A stretch of 64,000 nt of DNA. Origin: Tropicimonas sp. IMCC6043. Lineage in GTDB: Bacteria > Pseudomonadota > Alphaproteobacteria > Rhodobacterales > Rhodobacteraceae. Shown piece by piece: positions 7,988 through 17,343 of this stretch. A program made the position numbers and the translations under genes. Each line of letters starts with the position of its first letter. Position 1 is the first letter of the stretch. The stretch spans positions 54,704 to 118,703 of the forward strand of contig NZ_SELO01000010.1 of NCBI RefSeq assembly GCF_004146235.1. The letters are read 5' to 3'. The notes below the pieces were generated by a model that was not told where the DNA came from, ran no database searches, and was given only the letters and a program-made list of their open reading frames with translations.

Positions 7988-9424
7988 GTGGGCCTTCTCG
8001 AAAGCTTCTTCGGTCTCATCGGAGACCTGACCTGGGGGTGGTCGCTCATCCCCCTCCTCGTCATTTTCGGCATCTTCATCACCGCACTGACCCATTTCGT
8101 TCAGTTCCGGTTCTTCAAGCGGATGTTCCGGGTGCTTTCGTCGAAAAACCAGTCGGGCGACCCCAATGCGATTTCCGCCCGCGAAGCGCTTCTGATCTCG
8201 GTCGGCGGCCGGGTTGGCGGCGGCAACATCGCCGGCGTCGCCGTCGCGATCACGCTTGGCGGCCCCGGCGCCGTCTTCTGGATGTGGGCGATCGCGCTGG
8301 TCGGCATGGCCACGAGCCTCGTCGAATGCTCGCTCGCGCAGCTCTACAAGCGCCGCCAGCCGGATGGCATGTTCCGCGGCGGCCCGGCCCGCGCCATCCT
8401 GCACGGGCTCGGAGAGGAATTTAACTGGCTCGCGGTGATCTATTCGGTCTGCCTGATCGCCGCTTTCGGCCTTGGTTTCAATGCCTTCCAGGGCAACACC
8501 GTCGCCGGCGCGGTCCAGGAGAGTTTCGGTCTCAGCCGCTTCATCACCGGCGCCGCTCTGGCCGTCGTCTCGGGCATCATCGTCTTCGGCGGCATCCACC
8601 GCATCGCCAAGGCCGCGGATGTCGTGGTTCCGATCATGGCCGTGACCTACATCGCGATGGCGCTGGTCGTCATCCTGCTCAACATCGTGCACCTGCCCGG
8701 CGTGCTCTGGACGATCTTCACCAATGCCTTCGGCATCGAACAGGCAGTCGGCGGCGGCATGGGCGCGGCGATCGCGCAGGGTCTCCGGCGCGGCCTCTTC
8801 TCCAACGAGGCGGGGCTCGGCTCGGCACCGAACGTGGCCGCGACCGCGGATGTCCGCCACCCGATCAGCCAGGGCATCACCCAGAGCTTCTCGGTCTTCA
8901 TCGACACGATATTCATCTGCTCCTGCACCGCCTTCATCATCCTTCTGGGTGATGTCTACGTTCCGGGCGCCGAGGGTATCGACGGCATCGTGCTCACCCA
9001 GCAATCGCTGGCCTCGCATCTTGGCAGCTGGTCGCAATACCTTCTGGCCTTCATGATCATGCTCTTCGCCTTCAGCTCGATCATCTACAACTACTACCTC
9101 GGTGAGAACGCCCTCACGATCATCACCAAGAACCCGATGGCGCTGACCATCCTTCGCGTGGTCATCATCGGCGTTGTCTTCCTCGGCGCCACCGCACCCG
9201 GCGCGACGGCGGTGTTCTTCTTCTCCGATCCGCTGATGGGCGTCCTGGCGCTCGTGAACCTCGTGGTGATCATGATGCTGCTGCCGGCGGTTCTGCGGCT
9301 GCTCAAGGACTTCCGCCAGCAGCTCGCAGCAGGCATCGAACGCCCGGTCTTCGACCCCGACGCCTTCCCCGATCTTGACATCGACCGGACGGCCTGGAGC
9401 CGCGTCGACCACGTCGGCGACTGA
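7988..9424 (+). CDS. Sodium:alanine/glycine symporter (AGCS family)
   Basis: A 478-residue inner-membrane sodium-coupled amino acid symporter of the AGCS family, with about ten hydrophobic segments and the family-typical GGRVGGGNIAGVAVAI and FSNEAGLGSAPNVAAT stretches. I start at GTG 7988 because AGGGAG lies 8 bases upstream and the hydrophobic N-terminus LLESFFGLIGDLTWG follows at once. Upstream in-frame codons look non-coding. It is a single gene, convergent with the M14-like gene across a stem-loop. The likely substrate is alanine or glycine, but this is not certain. Confidence 0.92.
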   Translation: MGLLESFFGLIGDLTWGWSLIPLLVIFGIFITALTHFVQFRFFKRMFRVLSSKNQSGDPNAISAREALLISVGGRVGGGNIAGVAVAITLGGPGAVFWMWAIALVGMATSLVECSLAQLYKRRQPDGMFRGGPARAILHGLGEEFNWLAVIYSVCLIAAFGLGFNAFQGNTVAGAVQESFGLSRFITGAALAVVSGIIVFGGIHRIAKAADVVVPIMAVTYIAMALVVILLNIVHLPGVLWTIFTNAFGIEQAVGGGMGAAIAQGLRRGLFSNEAGLGSAPNVAATADVRHPISQGITQSFSVFIDTIFICSCTAFIILLGDVYVPGAEGIDGIVLTQQSLASHLGSWSQYLLAFMIMLFAFSSIIYNYYLGENALTIITKNPMALTILRVVIIGVVFLGATAPGATAVFFFSDPLMGVLALVNLVVIMMLLPAVLRLLKDFRQQLAAGIERPVFDPDAFPDLDIDRTAWSRVDHVGD

Positions 9425-9445
9425 CACCCGTCGGACGACAAGCTG

Positions 9446-9467
9446 CCCCGCGCCCCACGGCGCGGGG
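9446..9467. terminator. Stem-loop between convergent genes
   Basis: CCCCGCGCC pairs with GGCGCGGGG around a 4-base loop, in the 49-bp gap between the symporter and the convergent M14-like gene. It probably ends transcripts from both sides, although the T-tracts are poor. Confidence 0.55.
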
Positions 9468-9473
9468 TTGCCC

Positions 9474-10514
9474 TCAGATGATCTCGTCCTCGTCGAAGAG
9501 TTCCGCCTCTTCGAGTTGCGCGCTGAGGCTTTCGACCCGGCTCTCCGCCTCGTACGCGGTGACCGTGGCAATGTGGAAGAGCGCATCGCCTTCGTTGATC
9601 ACCGGAAGGTTGGTCCGTCCGATGATCAGCCCCGGCGTTGCGGCGCGGGCCTCCACCTCAGTCTCACCGAACGGGTCGGAGATGATGCCCAGCAGTTCGT
9701 CCGCTTCGACCCATTCGCCAGCACTCTTGAAGGTCCGAAGAAGACCGCCCGCCGCCGCGCGCTCCCAGAAGGAATTGTGCGCGACGACCGGCTTCGCCTC
9801 CGCCAATGGCACACCGTCTTCGGGGATCATGCCGAGCTCGTGCATGACCCTCAGGATCCCCGCCACCCCGGCGCGGGCGGAAAACTCGTCGAAGCGCAGC
9901 CCCTCCCCGGCCTCGTAGAGCAGAATGTCGACACCCGCGCGCTGCGCCTCGCCGCGGAGCGAGCCGGCGCGGATCTTCGAGCGCATCACCAGGGGGGCGC
10001 CGAAGGCGTTGGCGTAGCGCAGTGTTTCCGGGCGACCGGGCGAAACCCGGATCTGCGGCATGTTGGTGCGATGGATCGCCGCCGAATGCAGGTCGATCCC
10101 AAGATCGCAGCGCGACACGACCTCGGTCATGAACAGGTTGGCCATCCTGCTCGCGAGCGAACCCGTTTCGCTGCCCGGGAATGAGCGGTTGAGGTCGCGC
10201 CGGTCCGGCAGATAGCGCGAGCGGCTGTAGAAGCCGAACGAATTGACGATCGGGATCACGATGAGGGTGCCGTTGATCCGGTCGAGTTGCGGGCTCCGCA
10301 ACAGGCGCCGGGCGATCTCCACGCCGATCACCTCGTCACCATGCACCGCGGCGCTGACGAAGAGCGTCGCGCCCTCCCGCCGCCCATGAACAACATGGAT
10401 CGACATGGTGACAGGCGTGTGGTCGCTCAGCATGCTGACCGGCAACTCCACCGTCCGCCGCGCGCCCGGCCGGATGTGAAACCCGCCGATCTCGAAATCC
10501 TGACGCGCCGCCAT
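9474..10514 (-). CDS. Succinylglutamate desuccinylase/aspartoacylase-family (M14) protein
   Basis: A 346-residue zinc-dependent deacylase/carboxypeptidase-like protein of the AstE/AspA family. Zinc ligands are visible in AAVHGDEVIG (H58, E61) and in the GIDLHSAA motif (His near 147); NRSFPG and a later EAGEG fit the catalytic glutamate region. The C-terminal beta domain (about 250-346) resembles the family extension. Its substrate is probably an N-acyl amino acid or a peptide. It lies about 60 bp downstream of the TIGR02466 gene on the same strand and may be co-transcribed. Confidence 0.85.
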   Translation of the reverse strand: MAARQDFEIGGFHIRPGARRTVELPVSMLSDHTPVTMSIHVVHGRREGATLFVSAAVHGDEVIGVEIARRLLRSPQLDRINGTLIVIPIVNSFGFYSRSRYLPDRRDLNRSFPGSETGSLASRMANLFMTEVVSRCDLGIDLHSAAIHRTNMPQIRVSPGRPETLRYANAFGAPLVMRSKIRAGSLRGEAQRAGVDILLYEAGEGLRFDEFSARAGVAGILRVMHELGMIPEDGVPLAEAKPVVAHNSFWERAAAGGLLRTFKSAGEWVEADELLGIISDPFGETEVEARAATPGLIIGRTNLPVINEGDALFHIATVTAYEAESRVESLSAQLEEAELFDEDEII

Positions 10515-10573
10515 GTCACCACCTCCCCGTCACTGGCGCAGAGGGATAGCGCGCGCCCGGAGGCTCGGCAAGG

Positions 10574-11200
10574 TCACGCCCAGTTGTAGTTGAAGCTGAC
10601 GCTGATCCGCTCGTCCCCGGCCATGTTGAGCGGCACTTCGTGGCGCAGCCAGCTCTCCCAAAGCAGCACCTCGCCGACGGTCGGCTTTACATGAATGAAG
10701 GTCTGCAACTCCCGTCGCGCATCCTTCCGCCGAGGCGGCGCTGCCATCATCCGGGCGGAGCGCGGGTCCTCCAGCTTCAGCGCCGACGCGCCCTCGGGCA
10801 TGGACACATAGGTCGTCCCCGAGATCACCGAGTGCGGGTGCAGATGCGAGCCATGCGTGCCGCCCTCGGGCAGGATGTTGATCCAGAGATCCTCTAGCTT
10901 CAGCTCCCGCCCGTCGAGATCGAATTCCAGGTCCTCGACGAAGGCGGCCACATGCTTGTCCAGAACCTCCTTCAGGTCAGCGAAGACCGGGAAGCGCCAG
11001 GGCAGGTCGGTAAGCGAGGCATAGGAGGTGTAGCCGGGATAGCTGTTCTCCTCGCACCAGGTCTGGCCTGCCTCGTCATCCTCGGCGATGACGAGGCAGG
11101 AGGTTTCCAGCTCCTTCGGGTCGATTGGCTTTCCGAACTCCTTGAGCTCGGCGCGATACAGGCGGGTGACGAAGAGGGATTCGATTGTGGACATGGACAT
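10574..11200 (-). CDS. TIGR02466-type 2-oxoglutarate/Fe(II) oxygenase-like protein
   Basis: A 208-residue member of the putative 2OG-Fe(II) oxygenase family TIGR02466. Metal-binding candidates occur in THGSHLHPHSVISGTTYV (an H-x-H pattern), and a distal histidine in ESWLRHEVP is followed by RISVSFNYNW, the usual arginine for 2-oxoglutarate. The substrate is unknown; family members are often called hydroxylases of amino acids or peptides without direct proof. A second ATG two codons in is an equal candidate start. It lies between an acetyltransferase and an M14-like enzyme on the same strand. Confidence 0.8.
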   Translation of the reverse strand: MSMSTIESLFVTRLYRAELKEFGKPIDPKELETSCLVIAEDDEAGQTWCEENSYPGYTSYASLTDLPWRFPVFADLKEVLDKHVAAFVEDLEFDLDGRELKLEDLWINILPEGGTHGSHLHPHSVISGTTYVSMPEGASALKLEDPRSARMMAAPPRRKDARRELQTFIHVKPTVGEVLLWESWLRHEVPLNMAGDERISVSFNYNWA

Positions 11201-11242
11201 CTCATAGCGCAGCCCGCGGACGAGCGCGACTGCCTGGAACCG

Positions 11243-11719
11243 CTACGATGTCTCCAGACGGAACTTCTGGAACTGCGCTCCTTCGAGCTCGACCATGCCC
11301 TCCGGCCGTGCTCCGAGACGGGCGAGCGCGCCGAGCCTGGTCCGCGTCGGCGGCAAAAGGAACGTGACATAGGGTATGCGCGGATCGGCAACGGCAAAGT
11401 CCAGCGCCTTGCGCGCAATCCGCGAACCGAGGCCGAAATTCTCCCGCTTCAGGACGAGGCCGAAATCCCATTCCTCGCCTTCCTTCTGGAATCCGCCCCA
11501 GCCCACATAGAGGCCATCCCGGAGAAACGCCCAGTGCCCAAGGCCATCCCGAGCCCAGCAGGCCTCCTTCGACTCCACGAAATGACGCGCCGCATTGCGG
11601 TCCCAGGTGCCGGTAAGAAGCGGCATGTGCACGGCCATGACCGGATCGGACATATGTGCCGCGATCTCGTCGAGCTCTATCCCGCTCAAACGGGTGAATG
11701 TGATGTCCTTGTCCGTCAT
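11243..11719 (-). CDS. GNAT-family N-acetyltransferase (RimJ/RimL-like)
   Basis: A 158-residue acetyltransferase of the GNAT fold. LYVGWGGFQKEGEEWDFGLVLKRENFGLGSRI shows the beta4 strand and the acetyl-CoA pyrophosphate loop (here in degenerate form), and YVTFLLPPTRTRLGALARLG fits the C-terminal half. I chose ATG 11719 (MTDKDITFTRL); two upstream in-frame starts at 11728 and 11737 would add residues into the rplP terminator side. It is the first gene after the rplP terminator. The substrate is unknown. Confidence 0.75.
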   Translation of the reverse strand: MTDKDITFTRLSGIELDEIAAHMSDPVMAVHMPLLTGTWDRNAARHFVESKEACWARDGLGHWAFLRDGLYVGWGGFQKEGEEWDFGLVLKRENFGLGSRIARKALDFAVADPRIPYVTFLLPPTRTRLGALARLGARPEGMVELEGAQFQKFRLETS

Positions 11720-11744
11720 GGCGCCCATTGCGCGCAACTTTCGG

Positions 11745-11778
11745 AAAAAGAAAAGCCCCCGCCGTTTCCGGCGAGGGT
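11745..11778 (-). terminator. Rho-independent terminator after rplP
   Basis: Read on the minus strand: stem CCCTCGCCG, loop GAAA, CGGCGGGGG, then CTTTTCTTTTT. The nine-pair stem with a GAAA tetraloop and a T-rich tail is a strong terminator 32 bases after rplP. It ends the rplB-rplP transcript and shows that the downstream spc-type genes at 1-1459 are not in the same transcript. Confidence 0.9.
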
Positions 11779-11809
11779 CAAATTCTCGTGTCGGACCGGT
11801 GCGCGGAGC

Positions 11810-12223
11810 TTACCAGTCCTCGCGGACCACGATCCGGGTCTTGATCGGCAGCTTCATCGCCGCGAGGCGCAGGGCCTCCTTGGCGATTGTTTCGCTGACG
11901 CCGTCGATCTCGAACATCACGCGGCCGGGCTTGACCTTCGCGGCCCAGAAGTCGACCGAGCCCTTACCCTTACCCATCCGGACTTCGGTGGGCTTGGAGG
12001 TCACCGGCGTATCCGGGAAGATCCGGATCCAGACGCGGCCCTGACGCTTCATGTGCCGTGTCAGGGCGCGGCGGGCGGCCTCGATCTGGCGCGCGGTGAT
12101 GCGCTCGGGCTGGGTTGCCTTCAGGCCGAAATGGCCGAAGTTGAGATCCGAGCCACCCTTGGCTTCGCCGTGAATCCGGCCCTTGTGGAGCTTGCGGAAT
12201 TTCGTGCGCTTCGGTTGCAGCAT
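11810..12223 (-). CDS. rplP: 50S ribosomal protein L16
   Basis: Ribosomal protein L16, 137 residues, close to the A site of the 50S subunit. It begins [16 protein letters not shown] and contains the [10 protein letters not shown] and [12 protein letters not shown] motifs. It lies 12 bp after rpsC. Normally rpmC follows at once; here a terminator and 10.3 kb of other genes intervene. Confidence 0.97.
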   Translation of the reverse strand: MLQPKRTKFRKLHKGRIHGEAKGGSDLNFGHFGLKATQPERITARQIEAARRALTRHMKRQGRVWIRIFPDTPVTSKPTEVRMGKGKGSVDFWAAKVKPGRVMFEIDGVSETIAKEALRLAAMKLPIKTRIVVREDW

Positions 12224-12235
12224 CTTCTCTTCTCC

Positions 12236-12961
12236 TTACCGGTCACGGTCGCGGCGACCGCCGCCACCGGCACCACGCGGCGCGGGACCTTCCTGGAGCT
12301 CCTGGGTCTTGCGGTCACGGGCACTGGGATCGTGCTCCATGATCTCTCCCTTGAAGATCCAGACCTTAATGCCGATGATGCCGTAGGCCGTGAGGCTGTC
12401 TTTCTGGGCATAATCGATATCGGCGCGCAGCGTGTGCAGCGGCACGCGGCCTTCGCGGTACCATTCGGTCCGGGCGATCTCGGCGCCGCCGAGACGACCC
12501 GCGACGTTGACCCGGATGCCAAGCGCGCCCATGCGCATCGAGTTCTGGACCGCGCGCTTCATCGCGCGGCGGAACGACACCCGACGCTCCAGCTGCTGTG
12601 CGATGCTCTCGGCGACCAGCGCCGCGTCCAACTCCGGCTTGCGGACCTCGACGATGTTGAGATGCACTTCGCTGTCGGTCATCTTGGCAAGCTTCTTGCG
12701 AAGCACCTCGATATCCGCGCCCTTCTTGCCGATGATGACACCGGGGCGGGCGGTGTGGATCGTCACGCGGCACTTCTTGTGCGGACGCTCGATGATGATG
12801 CGGCTGATACCGGCCTGCTTGGCTTCCTTCTCGATGAACTCGCGGATCGCGATGTCCTCGAGAAGCAGGTTGCCGTAATCCTTGGTGTCGGCATACCAGC
12901 GGCTGTCCCAGGTGCGGTTCACCTGCAGGCGCATGCCGATCGGATTGACTTTATGACCCAT
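12236..12961 (-). CDS. rpsC: 30S ribosomal protein S3
   Basis: Ribosomal protein S3, 241 residues, at the mRNA entry site of the 30S subunit. It starts [12 protein letters not shown], carries the type II KH domain with [14 protein letters not shown] (about 70-85), and has the C-terminal S3 domain with [18 protein letters not shown]. The C-terminus is Arg/Gly-rich, as in other alphaproteobacteria. The start codon shares one base with the rplV stop. Confidence 0.97.
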   Translation of the reverse strand: MGHKVNPIGMRLQVNRTWDSRWYADTKDYGNLLLEDIAIREFIEKEAKQAGISRIIIERPHKKCRVTIHTARPGVIIGKKGADIEVLRKKLAKMTDSEVHLNIVEVRKPELDAALVAESIAQQLERRVSFRRAMKRAVQNSMRMGALGIRVNVAGRLGGAEIARTEWYREGRVPLHTLRADIDYAQKDSLTAYGIIGIKVWIFKGEIMEHDPSARDRKTQELQEGPAPRGAGGGGRRDRDR

Positions 12962-13341
12962 TAGGCTTGCTCCTCGACCTGGCGGACCTTGATGGTCAGT
13001 TCAGCGAACGGCTTCATGATCCGGCCATAGCGGCCCCGCGCCCGTGGACGGCCGCGCTTCATGGTTAGGTTCTTGCCGACCCAGGCTTCCGCGACGATCA
13101 GCTCGTCAACATCCAGGTTGTGGTTGTTCTCGGCATTGGCGATTGCGGACTGAAGGCATTTCTTCACGTCCTCGGCGATCCGCTTGTGCGAGAAGGTCAG
13201 GTCCGTCAGGGCCCGCTCGACCTTCTTGCCGCGGATCATCGCCGCAACGAGGTTCAGCTTCTGCGGCGAGGTCCGGAGCATGCGCACCTTGGCCATCGCC
13301 TCGTTCTCCGCCACGCGGCGGGGATTCTTGTCCTTGCCCAT
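12961..13341 (-). CDS. rplV: 50S ribosomal protein L22
   Basis: Ribosomal protein L22, 126 residues, whose extended loop lines the exit tunnel. The core starts [23 protein letters not shown] and ends in the loop [15 protein letters not shown] and the strand AELTIKV. A short N-terminal extension ([14 protein letters not shown]) is typical of this lineage. It lies 6 bp after rpsS and overlaps rpsC by one base. Confidence 0.96.
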   Translation of the reverse strand: MGKDKNPRRVAENEAMAKVRMLRTSPQKLNLVAAMIRGKKVERALTDLTFSHKRIAEDVKKCLQSAIANAENNHNLDVDELIVAEAWVGKNLTMKRGRPRARGRYGRIMKPFAELTIKVRQVEEQA

Positions 13342-13347
13342 GGTGGA

Positions 13348-13626
13348 TTACTTCCTCTTGGCTTTCTTGTCCGCCGCGTGACCGTAATAGGTCCGGGTCG
13401 GCGCGTATTCGCCGAATTTCTGGCCGATCATGTCTTCGGAAACGGACACCGGAATGTGCTTCTGGCCGTTATAGACACCGAAGGTGAGGCCGACGAACTG
13501 CGGCAGGATGGTGGAGCGGCGCGACCAGATCTTGATGACCTCGTTGCGGCCGGATTCCCGGGATTTCTCCGCCTTCTTCAACACGTAACTGTCGACGAAG
13601 GGGCCTTTCCAAACGGAACGCGACAT
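13348..13626 (-). CDS. rpsS: 30S ribosomal protein S19
   Basis: Ribosomal protein S19, 92 residues, in the head of the 30S subunit. It begins [12 protein letters not shown], with the conserved [12 protein letters not shown] stretch [14 protein letters not shown] and [15 protein letters not shown]. It follows rplB by 3 bp. Confidence 0.97.
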   Translation of the reverse strand: MSRSVWKGPFVDSYVLKKAEKSRESGRNEVIKIWSRRSTILPQFVGLTFGVYNGQKHIPVSVSEDMIGQKFGEYAPTRTYYGHAADKKAKRK

Positions 13627-13629
13627 GTG

Positions 13630-14472
13630 TTAGCGGCCCTTCTTCTTGGCGTGACGCGAGCGCACGATGAGCTTCTGCGACGCCTTGTTGGTGTTGCGGG
13701 TGCGCGCGCCCTTGGTCGGCTTGCCCCAGGGGGTGACCGGGTGACGGCCACCCGAGGTCCGGCCTTCGCCACCACCATGCGGGTGGTCGATCGGGTTCAT
13801 GACGACACCACGAACCGACGGACGCTTGCCCATGTGGCGCACGCGGCCGGCCTTGCCGAGGTTCTGGTTGGAATTGTCCGGGTTCGACACGGCACCGATG
13901 GTGGCTATGCATTCCTGGCGCACGAGGCGAAGCTCGCCCGAGCTGAGCCGGATCTGCGCGTAGCCGCCGTCACGGCCGACGAACTGGGCGTAGGTGCCCG
14001 CAGCGCGCGCGATCTGGCCGCCCTTGCCGGGCTTCATCTCGATATTGTGGATGATCGTGCCGATCGGCATGCCCGAGAACGGCATCGCGTTGCCCGGCTT
14101 CACGTCCACCTTGGCGCCGGCCACGACATGGTCGCCGACCGCCAGACGCTGCGGGGCAAGGATATAGGCCTGCTCGCCATCTTCATACTTGATCAGCGCA
14201 ATGAAGGCGGTCCGGTTCGGATCGTATTCGATCCGCTCGACGGTCGCCGCCACGTCGAACTTGGTGCGCTTGAAATCGACGATCCGGTAGAGGCGTTTCG
14301 CCCCGCCGCCGCGACGTCGTGCAGTGATGCGTCCGGTGTTGTTGCGGCCACCCTTCTTCGTCAGGCCCTCGGTGAGGGATTTGACGGGGCGTCCTTTCCA
14401 CAGCTCCGAACGGTCGATCAGCACCAGCCCGCGCTGGCCCGGCGTCGTCGGCTTGTACGACTTGAGTGCCAT
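13630..14472 (-). CDS. rplB: 50S ribosomal protein L2
   Basis: Ribosomal protein L2, 280 residues, required for subunit joining and the peptidyl-transferase centre. It contains [15 protein letters not shown] and the essential C-terminal stretch around [18 protein letters not shown]. It is the first gene of the right ribosomal block. The rplW gene that normally precedes it is absent; instead a 333-bp gap and a LuxR gene lie upstream, so a promoter for this block should lie between 14473 and 14580. Confidence 0.98.
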   Translation of the reverse strand: MALKSYKPTTPGQRGLVLIDRSELWKGRPVKSLTEGLTKKGGRNNTGRITARRRGGGAKRLYRIVDFKRTKFDVAATVERIEYDPNRTAFIALIKYEDGEQAYILAPQRLAVGDHVVAGAKVDVKPGNAMPFSGMPIGTIIHNIEMKPGKGGQIARAAGTYAQFVGRDGGYAQIRLSSGELRLVRQECIATIGAVSNPDNSNQNLGKAGRVRHMGKRPSVRGVVMNPIDHPHGGGEGRTSGGRHPVTPWGKPTKGARTRNTNKASQKLIVRSRHAKKKGR

Positions 14473-14805
14473 GCTTTCTGTCTTCCGTTAGCTTTGCGGG
14501 ACTTTGCGCCCCGCTATGTATGGGCCTTGCGGCCTGGGTATAGGGCCCTTTTGCGAGGTCCCCGGTGATCCGTTCTTGCGAACAAAACCAAAGCCCCGGA
14601 AGACTCCGGGGCTCGGCGGATGGGCCCTCATATGGGAGAGACAGGGCAGGGTCAAGCGATTCCCGCCACCATCCTGCCGCCAGGTCTTGGAGACGCGTCA
14701 ACGATTTGCGCCTCCCCTTACGACATCCGCGACCTTGGTCTCTAGAAGGGCGAAATCCTCCGTTTCTCGAACGTTGCGGCGGACGAGTTCAGAGGAGGCA
14801 CTCTA
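14473..14805. other. 333-bp gap upstream of rplB
   Basis: No gene is seen. The right part holds the leftward terminator of the LuxR gene (14581-14613). The left part, about 105 bp, must contain the rplB promoter and RBS; I could not assign -35/-10 boxes with confidence. Confidence 0.5.
14581..14613 (-). terminator. Rho-independent terminator of the LuxR gene
   Basis: On the minus strand AGCCCCGGA, loop GTCT, TCCGGGGCT, then TTGGTTTTGTT. It is a nine-pair stem with a T-rich tail, placed to end leftward transcription from the LuxR gene before rplB. It isolates the rplB block from everything to its right. Confidence 0.85.
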
Positions 14806-15627
14806 TCAGAGGCCGGTTTCGATCAGGTATCGTGTCATGAGTGCGAACAACTCGGACTGGGACCGGATGCCGAGCTTGGAATAGGCATGGTGGCGGTGAA
14901 CCTTGACGGTGCCCTCGGCAATACCGAGTTCGGTGGCGATGGACGGGGTCGAGTGCCCCTGAAGGATCATCTGCACGATCTCTGCTTCACGGCGGCTAAG
15001 CAGGTCGCGCGCGAAGCCCCGGAGCCGGTCCTGTGGCGCGGTGTCGGTCGCGGGCACCGCCTGCCGATCCGCGTGCCATGTCCGCATCGCGCCCGCCTCG
15101 ACAATCGGCAGGATGCGGTTCAGACGGTCCCGGTCCGCCTCGTCGAAACGCCGTTGGCGACGGGACCGCGCAAGCGAAATCGCGATCCAGGCATTCTCGC
15201 GCTCTCGCAGCAGGATCGCCATCTCGTCGTGGATCCGGATCTTGCGAAAGAAGGTGGCGTAGTAGTTCGAGCGGAGGAAATCCTTCGGCGCGAGGTCGAG
15301 CAGGCGATAGGCGCCGGGCTCCACATTGTTGCGGCACGCGAGATAGAACGGGTCGAGGAGATAGGGCCCGGTGGCGTAGAATTGCACGGTGACCGCCGCC
15401 GACATCTCGTCCAGGTCGTGATAAAGCGCGACCGGTGCGGCATTGTCGGTATAGGTCGAAACCACCATGGAGTCGAAGGGACAGACCTGTTCGAGGCAGG
15501 TTCGGAGCGCGGCCGGAAAGGACTCCGTCCCGGATGCGCGCACCAGTCCGGCAACCGCCTCGATCCATGATTTCGAGGGTTGCGGCAGGGGGGCCTGCTC
15601 CGATGTCGTTCGCGGGTCGGCGTCCAT
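14806..15627 (-). CDS. LuxR-family transcriptional regulator
   Basis: A 273-residue regulator with a C-terminal LuxR helix-turn-helix (about residues 210-273): LSRREAEIVQMILQGHST, ELGIAEGTVKVHRHHAYSKLGI. The N-terminal 200 residues are a ligand- or signal-sensing region I cannot assign to a named domain; it is not a receiver domain. The start is set at MDADPRTTSE (15627); a longer frame would overlap the divergent promoter region. It is divergent from the FAD oxidoreductase at 15898 across a 270-bp gap and probably regulates it. Confidence 0.85.
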   Translation of the reverse strand: MDADPRTTSEQAPLPQPSKSWIEAVAGLVRASGTESFPAALRTCLEQVCPFDSMVVSTYTDNAAPVALYHDLDEMSAAVTVQFYATGPYLLDPFYLACRNNVEPGAYRLLDLAPKDFLRSNYYATFFRKIRIHDEMAILLRERENAWIAISLARSRRQRRFDEADRDRLNRILPIVEAGAMRTWHADRQAVPATDTAPQDRLRGFARDLLSRREAEIVQMILQGHSTPSIATELGIAEGTVKVHRHHAYSKLGIRSQSELFALMTRYLIETGL

Positions 15628-15897
15628 GACTAATACCAAGGATATATGGCGCCCACCCAGTATTCCCATTCGACACCGCCGTGCAACCGGACGCCGACAA
15701 GACCCGCCGGAACCGGACGCATTCGGCGGCCGCTTTGCGAAGAAATCTGCAAGCTCTGGACTTCGGACCCGGACGGATTCATCGTCTCGAGACGCCGTCG
15801 GGTGCCCGGACCGGGCAACCGGCCGATTTCATGCGCGACAGACACCGTCTCGGCGAGAGTGCGGTCGACTGCAGCCGGACCAAGGGGGAAGCACCGA

Positions 15898-17262
15898 ATG
15901 CGACAGATCACCGAGCCGGCCCGGCAAGTGGACGTTGTCCACGAAACCGATGTCATTGTCGTGGGCTCCGGCCCGGGCGGCCTTCCGGCGGCACTCGCCG
16001 CGGCGCGTACGGGCGTCGACGTGGCTCTGGTGGAGCGGTTCGGCTGTTTCGGAGGGAATATCACGGCCGTCGGTGTCGAAGGTTTCGCCTGGTATCGGCA
16101 CGAAGCCACCGTCGATGCTGGCGGTATTGCAAGGGAGTTCGAGGAGCGGGCGTTCGAAATGGGCGCGGCGGTGCCCGAGAGCCAGTCGCTCAGCTACGAG
16201 CTCGACAGCGAGGGGTTCAAGATCGTCGCGGACCGCCTGGTCGAGGAGGCCGGCATCCACGCGATGCTGCATCGGCAGTTCGTGGCGCCGGTTATGGACG
16301 GCGACCGGATCGTCGGCATCATCACCGAGTCCAAGGCCGGGCGGGAGGCCATCCTCGGCAAGCTGGTGATCGACGCGACGGGCGATGCCGACGTGGCGCA
16401 TCGGGCCGGAGCGCCGACCGTCCGGACGCCGCGCGAGGCGCTGATGTCGGCCTCGGTGATGTTCCATCTCGCCGGCGTCGACAAGACAGCCTTCATGGAG
16501 GGAATCCGGTCGGACCCGCAAACCTACCGGGACTGGAGCGGCGGCGAGGCCTGGACCATCGAGACCTCCGGCAAGGAGGACGAGATGTTCTCGCCATTCC
16601 TCAAGAAGCCTTTCGAGCGGGCCATCAAGGAGGGCCTGATCCCGCCGCATCTCAACACGATCGCCGGGACATGGGGCGCGATTCACGACACCGGAGAGCT
16701 GACCTACATGAACCTGATACACCTCGACGGGGTGGACGGGACCGACCCCGACAGCCTGACTCGGGGCGAGATCGAGGGGCGGCGGCAGGCGATGCTGGCG
16801 ATCGAGGCGCTCAGGCGCTATGTGCCCGGCTGCGGCGGCGCCCGCCTTCGCAATTTCGGCATGACCATCGGCATCCGCGACACGCGGAAGATCGACGCCG
16901 CCTACAACATGACCGAGCACGACGTCCGCGAGCAGGGGCGCTTCGAGGATTCCATCGGCATCTACCCGGAATTCATCGACGGATACGGAATCCTGATCCT
17001 GCCGACGACCGGACGCTACATGCAGCTCCCCTACCGGTCGCTGCTTCCGAAAAAGGTCAAGGGCCTCGCGGTGGCTGGCCGGTCGACCGGCGGCGACCGG
17101 ATCGCCCACGCGGCGACGCGGAACATGTCCTGCTGCGCCGTCGTCGGACAGGCAGCCGGCGTCGCGGCAGCGCTGGCCGTCAAGTCCGGGCGCGACTTTG
17201 AAGAAGTCGACCTTTCGGCCGTCCAGTCGGAGCTGAAGCGTCAGGGCGTGCGCATAGACTGA
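15898..17262 (+). CDS. FAD-dependent oxidoreductase (FAD_oxidored family)
   Basis: A 454-residue flavoprotein of the FAD-dependent oxidoreductase family that also contains HdrA-like and fumarate-reductase-like members. The N-terminal Rossmann motif is VVGSGPGGLPAALAAA (G23, G25, G28), followed by LVERFGCFGGN, and a C-terminal FAD segment GLAVAGRSTGGDRIAHAATR. I start at ATG 15898, with AAGGGGGAA just upstream; the frame stays open for 84 codons before this but looks non-coding. Its substrate is unknown. It is divergent from a LuxR regulator and convergent with a PuuB-like oxidase, suggesting a role in the neighbouring amine catabolism. Confidence 0.85.
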   Translation: MRQITEPARQVDVVHETDVIVVGSGPGGLPAALAAARTGVDVALVERFGCFGGNITAVGVEGFAWYRHEATVDAGGIAREFEERAFEMGAAVPESQSLSYELDSEGFKIVADRLVEEAGIHAMLHRQFVAPVMDGDRIVGIITESKAGREAILGKLVIDATGDADVAHRAGAPTVRTPREALMSASVMFHLAGVDKTAFMEGIRSDPQTYRDWSGGEAWTIETSGKEDEMFSPFLKKPFERAIKEGLIPPHLNTIAGTWGAIHDTGELTYMNLIHLDGVDGTDPDSLTRGEIEGRRQAMLAIEALRRYVPGCGGARLRNFGMTIGIRDTRKIDAAYNMTEHDVREQGRFEDSIGIYPEFIDGYGILILPTTGRYMQLPYRSLLPKKVKGLAVAGRSTGGDRIAHAATRNMSCCAVVGQAAGVAAALAVKSGRDFEEVDLSAVQSELKRQGVRID

Positions 17263-17343
17263 CAGGGAGTCCGGTCCGGCGATTCCGAGATCGGGTGCCA
17301 TTGAACCGCGAAAGCAAAGGCCGAAGGCCGCTGCGCCGGATCC

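Noticed and set aside
10952..12964. A 670-codon plus-strand frame spanning rplP and rpsC
   Set aside because: It is a shadow of the ribosomal protein genes and the acetyltransferase; low-complexity composition.
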